A DNA stretch of 56,012 nt, taken from an uncultured Verrucomicrobiales bacterium. Its GTDB lineage: Bacteria > Verrucomicrobiota > Verrucomicrobiia > Verrucomicrobiales > DEV007. A program made the position numbers and the translations under genes. Positions 16,924-24,229 of this stretch are shown here, piece after piece (position 1 is the stretch's first letter; every line of letters begins with the position of its first letter). The stretch is from assembly GCA_937891465.1 (NCBI GenBank), contig CALAHF010000175.1:1-56012 (forward strand). The letters run 5' to 3'. The notes below the pieces were generated by a model. That model was not told the DNA's origin, ran no database searches, and worked only from the letters and a program-made list of their open reading frames with translations.

Positions 16924-17775
16924 TTAGAGGGCTGGAGGAGCACCTGCTTCAGGGGCTTCTTCTTCACCTTCCATCTCAACCACTCGGCGACGGAGATGGT
17001 TGAGCATCCGGCTGAGGTTTTTCTCAACAGCTGCTACTTCACCAGTCAACTTGTCGCGGAAGAAAAAGTATCCAAAAATTGCCGGGATCGCGATCACCAG
17101 ACCACTGGCCGTTGTTACCAGGGCCTCCGAAATGTTACCTGCAAGAAGGGATGGATCACCCATACCGCCGCTCGCCAAAGTGCCGAACGCCTTAATCATA
17201 CCGGAAACGGTTCCGAGAAGTCCAACCATTGGAGCGGCCTGTGAAATAACTGAGAACCAGTTGATAACGGAAGCCCGCTTGCGGTTGAATTCCTGAGAGG
17301 CATCTGCCATCAGATCGAAGATGGTGTCACCATCGAGGGTTTCGTATCCACGGTCCCAGATGTACTCAACCGTAGCATGCGTTACCTGACCAAGGCAGGT
17401 TGGGCTGACCTCTGCCGTGGCCAAGGTGCCTTCTAAATCGGCTTCGGACATGCTTTGATCCAATCGGGCGACTAATTCCGGGGGATTGAAGTTTTTAGCG
17501 GAAATATCCATAAAGAGATACACAGCGAGGGCAATCACTGCAAAAAGCATCGCAAAGAGAGGGAACATCGCCCATCCGCCCTGCATGATGAGACCAATTA
17601 GATTTTGCTTTTTAGGAGCAGCATCTTCGTCAGTAGCAGTCGGTGCCGCAGTGGGAGTTTCGTCTCCGGGAAGGCTGATATCCTGGGCGATTGAATTTGC
17701 TTGAAACAGGCCCAGGAGCCCAATAGAAAGCAAAGAAATGAATTTCGGTGAAAGGAAACGTGATCGGGAGGGCAT
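16924..17775 (-). CDS. exbB: ExbB/TolQ/MotA-family proton channel
   Basis: A 283-aa protein from the ATG at 17775 (MPSRSRFLSPKF), which gives a clean signal peptide ending at SIAQ; the open frame to 17937 has no such logic. After a Pro/Thr/Ala linker comes a first helix (GGWAMFPLFAMLFAVIALAVYL), a cytoplasmic loop, then two helices: INWFSVISQAAPMVGLLGTVSGMIKAF and ISEALVTTASGLVIAIPAIFGYFFF, the ExbB/TolQ signature. It heads the minus-strand cluster and with ExbD forms a proton-driven motor in the inner membrane. Cleavable signal peptides on ExbB are seen in PVC and some proteobacterial versions (family knowledge). Confidence 0.93.
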   Translation of the reverse strand: MPSRSRFLSPKFISLLSIGLLGLFQANSIAQDISLPGDETPTAAPTATDEDAAPKKQNLIGLIMQGGWAMFPLFAMLFAVIALAVYLFMDISAKNFNPPELVARLDQSMSEADLEGTLATAEVSPTCLGQVTHATVEYIWDRGYETLDGDTIFDLMADASQEFNRKRASVINWFSVISQAAPMVGLLGTVSGMIKAFGTLASGGMGDPSLLAGNISEALVTTASGLVIAIPAIFGYFFFRDKLTGEVAAVEKNLSRMLNHLRRRVVEMEGEEEAPEAGAPPAL

Positions 17776-18251
17776 GGAGTTTTTAATTTTAAAAAGATGA
17801 ATGTGCCATTTTACGGGATTGCGTGATGACTGACGAGAAAAAAATGCCAAAAATGTGAGAATTCTGAAGGCGGTATATTTGCGAGTAAATTTGACACAAA
17901 AGCAAAGCAGAAAATTTGTCATATCCGCAAAACTCATAATTATTTTTTCGATTTTGAAGGTTGAGGGGAAGGGGCTGCGTTTTCTTCAGGCAAAAATTTC
18001 TGAAAATTTTCCCAGATCAGAATCGTGGTCATACGATGCTTCTTCAGAAGCGTCCGCGTATCGGATGTAGCGGTACCGGTTCCCTCATAGCGAGCGATTG
18101 TCTTTGCCGTGGGTTGTTGCGGCCGCCTGGCAAAATAGGAGTCCGATTATATTTCTCATCGCCGTAGATGCTGACAGACCTTATTTAGGAACGCCATTCA
18201 TATTCGCATTGCTTTTGGCGGATCTTGTTGCGAGTTTATTGCGTTTACGAA
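17776..18251. other. 476-bp divergent intergenic region
   Basis: Holds no convincing gene. It must carry the promoters of exbB (minus) and the zinc-binding lipoprotein (plus). Two inverted repeats are seen: AAAATTT-CTGA-AAATTTT (17993-18010) and GCTTCT-TC-AGAAGC (18038-18051), which extends to a 9-bp stem with one G.T pair. The first is an AT-rich palindrome and could be a metal-regulator site, but does not match a known Zur box well. The part from 18030 to 18200 is richer in GC and might be a leader or small RNA; no proof. Confidence 0.4.
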
Positions 18252-19244
18252 ATGAAAATTCAATCTGCCAGTCTCGCCCTTGTCGTTGCCATGTCTTTCA
18301 ATGGTTGCGGAGAAAAGGAGCATGCCGAGCACGGGCATGACCACGCCGAAAAGCCGCTCGTTGTAGTTCCCGTGCCGCCCTACACCGGTCTGGTCAAAAG
18401 AATCGCTGGGGATGCCGTTGAAATTGAAACGCTCGTTGGAGTCGGGAAAGATCCCCATTTTTTCTCACCCACTCCGAAACAAGTTGCCCGCATCAATCAA
18501 GCCGCTGTCTATTTTACTGTCGGAATGCCGTTTGAAGCCGACCTCATCGCCTCGCTGAAAACCAGTGCTCCGAATCTCAAGGTGATTGATTTGACCAAAG
18601 GTATTGAACTCCTCGAATTCAGTTGCGTCCATGACCATGGTGATCATGAAGGCCATGACCATGCGGCACATGAAGATGAAAAACCTGTCGTCGAAAAACC
18701 TGCCGCTGAGGAGTTAGATTCTCACGCCGATCACGAAGGTCACAACCACGCGCCCGGCGAGAGTGATCCCCACATTTGGCTTTCGCCTGAGCTATTGATG
18801 AATCAGGTGAAAATCTTTCACGCCGTTCTCGAGGGAGTTGCGGGGGAGGATCACTCCGGAGCCGTTCACAAAAATGCCGAAGCGCTCGAAACTGAAATTA
18901 CATTGCTCGACTACGATTTGGCCCTGAAACTCAAGCCGCTCAAAGGCCAGTCATTTTACGTGTATCACGGAGCATTTGGTTATTTCGCCAACGCTTACGG
19001 GCTCACCCAGGAGTCAATCCAGCTCGGCGGCAAGAGCCCCGAGCCAAAGCGACTCACCGAGATCATCGCAAAAGCGAAATCCGAAAACGTGAAGATGATA
19101 TTCGTCCAGCCGCAATTCGATCAAACTGCGGCCAAAGCAATTGCCGAAGCCATCGGCGGCACCGTCCTCAGCGTGGATCCGCTGAAGGAAGACGTGCTGG
19201 CAAACTTGCGTTCGATTGCCGATAGCATTGTGGAATCGAAGTAG
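18252..19244 (+). CDS. znuA: Zinc ABC transporter substrate-binding lipoprotein (ZnuA-like)
   Basis: A 330-aa protein from the ATG at 18252 (MKIQSASLALVVAMSFNGC), with a lipobox ending at Cys19. Three His/Asp-rich stretches are seen: HAEHGHDHAEK right after the lipid Cys, then HDHGDHEGHDHAAHED, then DSHADHEGHNHAPGESDPHIW. The cluster A-1 fold markers are PVPPYTGLVKRIAG, GKDPHFFSPTPKQV with its metal His, DPHIWLSPELL and VYHGAFGYFANAYG with further metal His, and IFVQPQFD. It binds Zn(II) (or Mn) and hands it to an ABC importer. No permease or ATPase gene is adjacent, so it is an orphan or works with a remote transporter. It converges with the sulfatase gene, 9 bp apart. Confidence 0.9.
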   Translation: MKIQSASLALVVAMSFNGCGEKEHAEHGHDHAEKPLVVVPVPPYTGLVKRIAGDAVEIETLVGVGKDPHFFSPTPKQVARINQAAVYFTVGMPFEADLIASLKTSAPNLKVIDLTKGIELLEFSCVHDHGDHEGHDHAAHEDEKPVVEKPAAEELDSHADHEGHNHAPGESDPHIWLSPELLMNQVKIFHAVLEGVAGEDHSGAVHKNAEALETEITLLDYDLALKLKPLKGQSFYVYHGAFGYFANAYGLTQESIQLGGKSPEPKRLTEIIAKAKSENVKMIFVQPQFDQTAAKAIAEAIGGTVLSVDPLKEDVLANLRSIADSIVESK

Positions 19245-19253
19245 GAAGCCGAT

Positions 19254-21293
19254 TCACTTCACCACCCGTCGAAAGGCTAAACTGCTCAGGCGCCATTTTC
19301 CGCCGACTTCCACCCCGTAGTGCGGACTTGAATCCAGTCTCAAAACGGTGCCCTTTTTCAGAACGCCGATATCACTCAAGACACCGCTTTGGTCTTTTTC
19401 GTCGATGTCGGCATCGGTGCAATAGATTGCCAATGGCGCACCTTTTTCTCCCACTCTGTAAAACCCGCCGCAAACGCCGATCCCTGCGGTGATGCCGACT
19501 GAATCCACTATTACATCCTGATCGAAGGAGATTAGAATCGCTTCGCCATCATCGACTTGATTGAATGTTCCGCCTTCAATTCCAAGGCCGCGTTCATTGG
19601 GAGAGAAATTTTTGCCCGTGCTCGATTCAATCGTCACTGTCACGCCGCCACGGTTGAATTTTGATTTCGAAATTCCCGAGAACTTTGTCGTCAGGCCGGT
19701 CTCGCCATCAAATCGGATCTCCTCTCGTTCATCACCCGAAATCGCCGTCATTCGGTGGCCGCCTGAATTTCGATGATGCAGCGCCGCTGCTTTTATTTTG
19801 GAAATCAATTCCGCTAATTTGGGATCGCTCACCCGATTATTTTCCTCCTTCGAATCGGTCGCCAAATCATAGAGTTCCATCACGTTTACCTTGCCGTGGC
19901 GAACGAGTGCCGCATCAAAAAATCCCTTCCATTTCCCGTTTTCGTCGTCCAACCGGAACGCCAAAACCGCAGGGTCTGTTTTCTTCGCTTCGTTGTGATC
20001 GCTGTAAAACTGCGGTCGCCCCGCGATCGTTTGACCTTTCCATGCAGCCAGCACCGAGCCGCTGTCTTCGCCGCCTTTTTTACCAGCTGATAAATCCGGC
20101 ATCTTCGACTCGGTCACCTCAGAAAGCGTCGCAAACATGTCGATCAGGCCAATCAGTGAATCGTTCGTTTTCCCCGCTGGAATCCCGCCATCGGGCCACG
20201 ACACAAGAAAAGGAACCCGATGCCCGCCTTCATAACACGAGCCTTTATGGCTGCGAAAGGGACCCGTCGCAAACTTGGCTTTGATCTCCGCTCCGTTGTC
20301 ACTTGTGAAAACAACAATCGTATTTGCAATCAGCTTCTTGCCATGATTTCGCGGGTCGTCTTCCGCTTCGAGAAAGTCCAGCAAGCGTCCGAGCGCGACA
20401 TCGTTTTCATAAATATAATCCGACCGAACATTCATCAAAACCCCCGCTTTATTCTTCGCCGCACCTGCGACGGGGACGCCGCCAATTTCGGAATCTGGCG
20501 TGTAGGGACCGTGATTTGAATTCGATGGATAATACAAAAAGAACGGCTTCGATTTCGCCACCGACTCTTTCAAAAACGCCATCGCATTGTCCGAATGCCG
20601 CCCACCCAGCTCGTTCAGATCATAAACATCCGGCCCCTCTGAAACGAGCTCCTTGCCATTTCCCGTTGCGCCGACGATTTTCCGACCATCAATGTGCCCT
20701 GGTCCCCGATTTTGCGTCGGCCCATTCTTCGATTTCCCTTTCAGTGAAGGTCCCGACGTCCCATGCGATCGCGACGTAAATTTCACCACTTCAAAACCGT
20801 GATCTGCCGGGGTATCGAACATGGGTTGCGTCAAATCCGCGTCTTCCCAGCCATCTGCTGGTTTTCCTTCGGAATTCCGATAGCGCAGCCCTACATGCCA
20901 TTTTCCGAACATCCCGGTGGCATATCCATTGTCCTGAAAAAGCGTTCCCAAAGTCGGGCGATCTCGCTCAATCATCGGGTCGCCTTGCACCCCAAAAAGC
21001 ACCCAGTATTTCAGTCGGTTACGCCACGGATAACGACCGGTCATCAATCCGTAGCGCGTCGGTGAGCAGCGTGAAGCAGGCGTGTGAGCATCCGTAAAGC
21101 GCATTCCCATCGCCGCGAGCCGTTCCATGCTTGGCGTCGCGATCTGCACGTCATCCGCATTCCCTGTGAAATCCTGATACGCGCTCGTATCTCCCATCCC
21201 CATGTCATCGGCCATGAAAAAGATGACATTTGGTTTGTCCGCAGCGAACACAAAAGCCGGAATCATCCCGAGTAAAAATAGAATCAAGCGCAT
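19254..21293 (-). CDS. Sulfatase (arylsulfatase A-like), exported
   Basis: A 679-aa protein with a signal peptide (residues 1-18, VFAAD). KPNVIFFMADDMGMGD carries the metal Asp pair (29-30). The signature CSPTRYGLMTGRY has Cys76, the formylglycine site, with Thr in place of Ser. GKWHVGLRY and HGPYTPDSE give further active-site Lys/His, and FTSDNGAE the metal Asp-Asn pair. The segment after about residue 520 (GGHRMTAISGDEREEIRFDG onwards) is an extra beta-rich domain of about 150 aa not needed for catalysis, perhaps carbohydrate binding. It hydrolyses sulfate esters in the periplasm; substrate unknown. Its promoter side holds a repeat mosaic (21306-21481). Confidence 0.93.
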   Translation of the reverse strand: MRLILFLLGMIPAFVFAADKPNVIFFMADDMGMGDTSAYQDFTGNADDVQIATPSMERLAAMGMRFTDAHTPASRCSPTRYGLMTGRYPWRNRLKYWVLFGVQGDPMIERDRPTLGTLFQDNGYATGMFGKWHVGLRYRNSEGKPADGWEDADLTQPMFDTPADHGFEVVKFTSRSHGTSGPSLKGKSKNGPTQNRGPGHIDGRKIVGATGNGKELVSEGPDVYDLNELGGRHSDNAMAFLKESVAKSKPFFLYYPSNSNHGPYTPDSEIGGVPVAGAAKNKAGVLMNVRSDYIYENDVALGRLLDFLEAEDDPRNHGKKLIANTIVVFTSDNGAEIKAKFATGPFRSHKGSCYEGGHRVPFLVSWPDGGIPAGKTNDSLIGLIDMFATLSEVTESKMPDLSAGKKGGEDSGSVLAAWKGQTIAGRPQFYSDHNEAKKTDPAVLAFRLDDENGKWKGFFDAALVRHGKVNVMELYDLATDSKEENNRVSDPKLAELISKIKAAALHHRNSGGHRMTAISGDEREEIRFDGETGLTTKFSGISKSKFNRGGVTVTIESSTGKNFSPNERGLGIEGGTFNQVDDGEAILISFDQDVIVDSVGITAGIGVCGGFYRVGEKGAPLAIYCTDADIDEKDQSGVLSDIGVLKKGTVLRLDSSPHYGVEVGGKWRLSSLAFRRVVK

Positions 21294-21305
21294 GTCCGAG
21301 TTTCA

Positions 21306-21481
21306 CGTTCCAATAGGGTTGAGTCAACGAATCAACAGGGTTTGATCGTGCGAGCTTCACGAACCAAACTGGAAAAACGAGTTTGCGAAGTTGTTCCCGA
21401 TTGATTCGTGGGCCTGTCCAGCTTGCTGGACGAAGGCCGGAGCTTGCGACCATTGCGGAACGAATCAATAGGGTATGTTCG
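21306..21481. repeat. Mosaic repeat between the sulfatase and DUF1854 genes
   Basis: From left: a 43-bp unit with its halves in direct order (21306-21348), a divergent unit with ends CGAACCAA and TTGATTCG (21360-21408), a core (21418-21451) and a half unit CGAATCAATAGGGTATGTTC (21461-21480). The core matches the complement of 1725-1761. In both cores a hairpin with loop CTTG is kept (CCAG/CTGG here, CCCGG/CCGGG there), followed by a shared GGAGCTT-GCGACC stretch. The element fills almost the whole divergent promoter region. Confidence 0.82.
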
Positions 21482-21494
21482 TGGCGACCGAAAA

Positions 21495-21965
21495 ATGATC
21501 ATACTTTCCCGCCAACAAGATTCCGTTTTTGCGACGGTCGATGATGCTGAACCCGTTGAGGTTCGGCTTGCGGATGCACGGCCGGTTTCCGCACGGGAGA
21601 GTGAAATCTCGATTCTCGATTTGAAATCTAAAGATGAAATCGGCTGGCTGAATTCAATTGAAGACCCCGCTCTTGATGACGCCTTGCGTGAGGTCGCTCG
21701 CGATGCCTTGGCGATGCGGTATCAGATCAATCCAATTGAAGCGGTCGACGATAGTTTTGTGAGCCATGGGCACCGTCATCTGAAGGTCAAAACGAATCGC
21801 GGAGACCGTTTCTTCAATCTCAAAGAGCCAGGTAAGAATGTGACCGTTCTGGACGGCGGAGATCGCCTCGTCATTCGCGACAGCATGGGCAATCGCTACG
21901 AAATCGATTCGATGGCAGCACTGGATTCAGAGTCTCGTGCCAGCCTTGAAAAAGTCATGTGGTGA
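21495..21965 (+). CDS. DUF1854 domain protein
   Basis: A 156-aa soluble protein from the ATG at 21495 (MIILSRQQDSVF); the open frame reaches back to 21408 but that part is repeat sequence. It matches DUF1854 in layout: ARPVSARESEISILDLKSKDEIGWL, a central ALAMRYQINPIEAVD, HRHLKVKTNRGDRFFNLKEPGKNVTVLDGGDRLVIRDSMGNRYEIDSMAALDSESR at the end. In other bacteria this domain is found with cyanophycin-related ABC transporters, but no such gene is near, so the role is open. It converges with the spermidine-synthase-like gene, 4 bp apart. Confidence 0.8.
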   Translation: MIILSRQQDSVFATVDDAEPVEVRLADARPVSARESEISILDLKSKDEIGWLNSIEDPALDDALREVARDALAMRYQINPIEAVDDSFVSHGHRHLKVKTNRGDRFFNLKEPGKNVTVLDGGDRLVIRDSMGNRYEIDSMAALDSESRASLEKVMW

Positions 21966-21969
21966 GAAT

Positions 21970-24141
21970 TTATTCTGCCGATGCTTTATCCCAACTGAAT
22001 ATTTTTTTGAAGGCGTCTCCGACTTCGCCCCACATGACGACCTGAGCCAGATTGCTGTAATCATCGGTCCAAAGAATTGGCTTCGGCTCTTCCCTATTCC
22101 ACTCGTAAAACAATCCCGCGACCATCGCGTTGGTGAGGAATTCCTGATTCTTTGAGATCAAAACCCACTCCGAATAGTTGGTGTGGAAGTCGCCTGAATC
22201 TTCTACGACGAGATGAGCTTCGTAGCCGAATTTTTCAGCCAACACCCGGACGGGATCACTGAGATCGAGGTGTAAATTCGTAATGTGAATGCCGAGGACG
22301 CCATCGGGTTTCAAGTGCTTAAAATAAAGCATGAAGGCTTCTTCCGTAAGCAGGTGGATGGGGACGGAATCACCGCTGAACGCATCGACAAACAGCGCAT
22401 CGTAATTTTGAATGTCGTCGTTGGCGAATTCCTGTTCCAACATAATTCGAGCATCACCGAGAACGACTTCCGGTGCTTTCCCAGTTCGTTTTTCGGTGTG
22501 GTCGAGGTAGAAAAAATGTTCCCGGGCGATGTCTTCCACCTGGGGATTGATTTCATAAACGCGGACCGTATCTCCCTTCTCCGCGAAGGCCGCCATCGTC
22601 CCGACGCCCAGTCCGACAAATCCAAATTTCATCGGCTCGGTCGGGGGTTTTGCTCGTGCCGGGTGAAATTTGAAAACCGTGTCCGGACCACTGCCTTTTG
22701 TGTAATAGGTGATGGGCCAATCGATCCAGGGCTCGTCCATGAACTGGCGCCCATGGCTGATTCTTCCGTGGTAAAGCTGCTTGTAGTGGTCAGTTTCGCT
22801 ATCTTCAGCGACACCGCCTTCGCCTACGGTAAGCACTCCGTAAAATCCACGTCGTGAATTAATGGTTCCCTCCTTCTGGATAATCACGTGTTTCGCCAAA
22901 CCTCCGGCGAGCAACAGCATCACAATGATCCAACCGGGTAGGAACCCGAGGTGCGTTTCTCGCGGCTCATTCGTCGATTTTTTACTTCGAAAAAGTACCC
23001 ACGCAAGCAGGCTGAAAATGAGGAGTAAAATGAAATGGAGTTCGTGGTAGGCATTAAAAATCGCCGGTGCGACGAAGCTGACGAAAAGGCCGCCAATGGC
23101 TCCGCCCAGCGCAACCGCCAGGTAAAATGCAGTCAGGTAATGTGGGTCTGGTTTTAGCCGCACCATCTCGCCGTGACAAACCATGCAACAGGTGAAAAGA
23201 GCAGCACAATAGATTCCGATTTGGAAAATCAAATGCACTTCTCCGTCGGCGTAGTCTTGATTGATCAGCCACACCAGGCCGCCCACGGCAATGATCATGG
23301 CAGGAATCCAGAATGGGCGCCAATACCAGCGCGAGGCGTCGAACGCGATGATGAAAGTGGTCAAATAAAGGCTCAACGGTAAGACCCATAGAAACGGAAT
23401 CACTGCCACGTCCTGGCACATTTGGTTCGTGATTGCGAGCAATGCGACGGATCCGCATGCAGCGAAGGCCGCCCATAAAAACCGATCCGAAAAAAGCGGC
23501 CTTTTCAATGGAGGCGGGTCTGATTTTTCGGCTGCTTTGACTTCCAGCGCCGGCACTTTTTTCCACAAAATCCAACCGCACAGTGCTGCCAATAATCCGT
23601 AAAACCCGTAGCCGATCGACCACGCGGTTGTTTGCTGAAACAGGCCCAGCAGGGGTTCAAAAAGAAACGGGTAGCTGATTAATCCCAGCAGCGACCCCAA
23701 GTTTGAAATGGCGTAAAGTCGATACGGAGACTTGCCGCCGCTCGCGAGGCCAAACCATGATTGAAGCAGCGGCCCTGATGCAGAAATCACCAAATACGGC
23801 AAACCAACCGTCGTTGCGACCAGCAAAACAATCCCGCCAATGGGGTTCCCGGAACCCGTTGGTTTGAGGGCTTCCGAGGGCGTGATCGGCAGCAGTAAAA
23901 ACGAAATAGCTAACAGAGAAAGGTGAATGATCACCTGTGTTTTGGGTTTGTCGCGGAATTTTGAAACCAGTAAATGCGCGTAACCATACCCTGCCAAAAG
24001 CCCGACTTGAAAACACAGCATGCATGTCGTCCACACTGCAGGAGAGCCGCCATACCAAGGCAAAATATAGCGTGCAATGATTGGCTGAACCTGAAAAAGC
24101 AGGAACGCACTGAGGAAGATGGCGAAGATGAAGGCGGGCAT
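21970..24141 (-). CDS. Membrane-anchored spermidine synthase-like protein
   Basis: A 723-aa protein. The first about 410 residues hold some ten to twelve membrane helices (FIFAIFLSAFLLFQVQPIIARYILPWYGG, a typical opening of this group). The C-terminal cytoplasmic part is a spermidine-synthase/methyltransferase-like Rossmann domain: FGFVGLGVGTMAAFAEKGDTVRVYEINPQV (nucleotide site with acidic strand end), VVLGDARIMLEQE, YDALFVDAFSGDSVPIHLLT and GVLGIHITNLHLDL. Fused proteins of this sort are common in PVC and proteobacteria; whether they make polyamines is unproved. The start follows the PVC haem gene by 88 bp on the same strand. Confidence 0.88.
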   Translation of the reverse strand: MPAFIFAIFLSAFLLFQVQPIIARYILPWYGGSPAVWTTCMLCFQVGLLAGYGYAHLLVSKFRDKPKTQVIIHLSLLAISFLLLPITPSEALKPTGSGNPIGGIVLLVATTVGLPYLVISASGPLLQSWFGLASGGKSPYRLYAISNLGSLLGLISYPFLFEPLLGLFQQTTAWSIGYGFYGLLAALCGWILWKKVPALEVKAAEKSDPPPLKRPLFSDRFLWAAFAACGSVALLAITNQMCQDVAVIPFLWVLPLSLYLTTFIIAFDASRWYWRPFWIPAMIIAVGGLVWLINQDYADGEVHLIFQIGIYCAALFTCCMVCHGEMVRLKPDPHYLTAFYLAVALGGAIGGLFVSFVAPAIFNAYHELHFILLLIFSLLAWVLFRSKKSTNEPRETHLGFLPGWIIVMLLLAGGLAKHVIIQKEGTINSRRGFYGVLTVGEGGVAEDSETDHYKQLYHGRISHGRQFMDEPWIDWPITYYTKGSGPDTVFKFHPARAKPPTEPMKFGFVGLGVGTMAAFAEKGDTVRVYEINPQVEDIAREHFFYLDHTEKRTGKAPEVVLGDARIMLEQEFANDDIQNYDALFVDAFSGDSVPIHLLTEEAFMLYFKHLKPDGVLGIHITNLHLDLSDPVRVLAEKFGYEAHLVVEDSGDFHTNYSEWVLISKNQEFLTNAMVAGLFYEWNREEPKPILWTDDYSNLAQVVMWGEVGDAFKKIFSWDKASAE

Positions 24142-24229
24142 TTTTGGGGAGAAATTTGTAATGGGCGATTGGCGATTAGAAAAGGTGCAAATAAAGGCCT
24201 TGTTTCATTTCACCAATCAATTGCCGCTA

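Noticed and set aside
16842-17937. Upstream starts for exbB (17937) and exbD (16877)
   Set aside because: The exbB extension hides a clean signal peptide, and the exbD extension is read from the edge of a 43-bp repeat.
21408-21494. Longer start for the DUF1854 gene
   Set aside because: The extra 29 codons lie in mosaic repeat sequence and have no family counterpart; the ATG at 21495 starts the recognisable domain.
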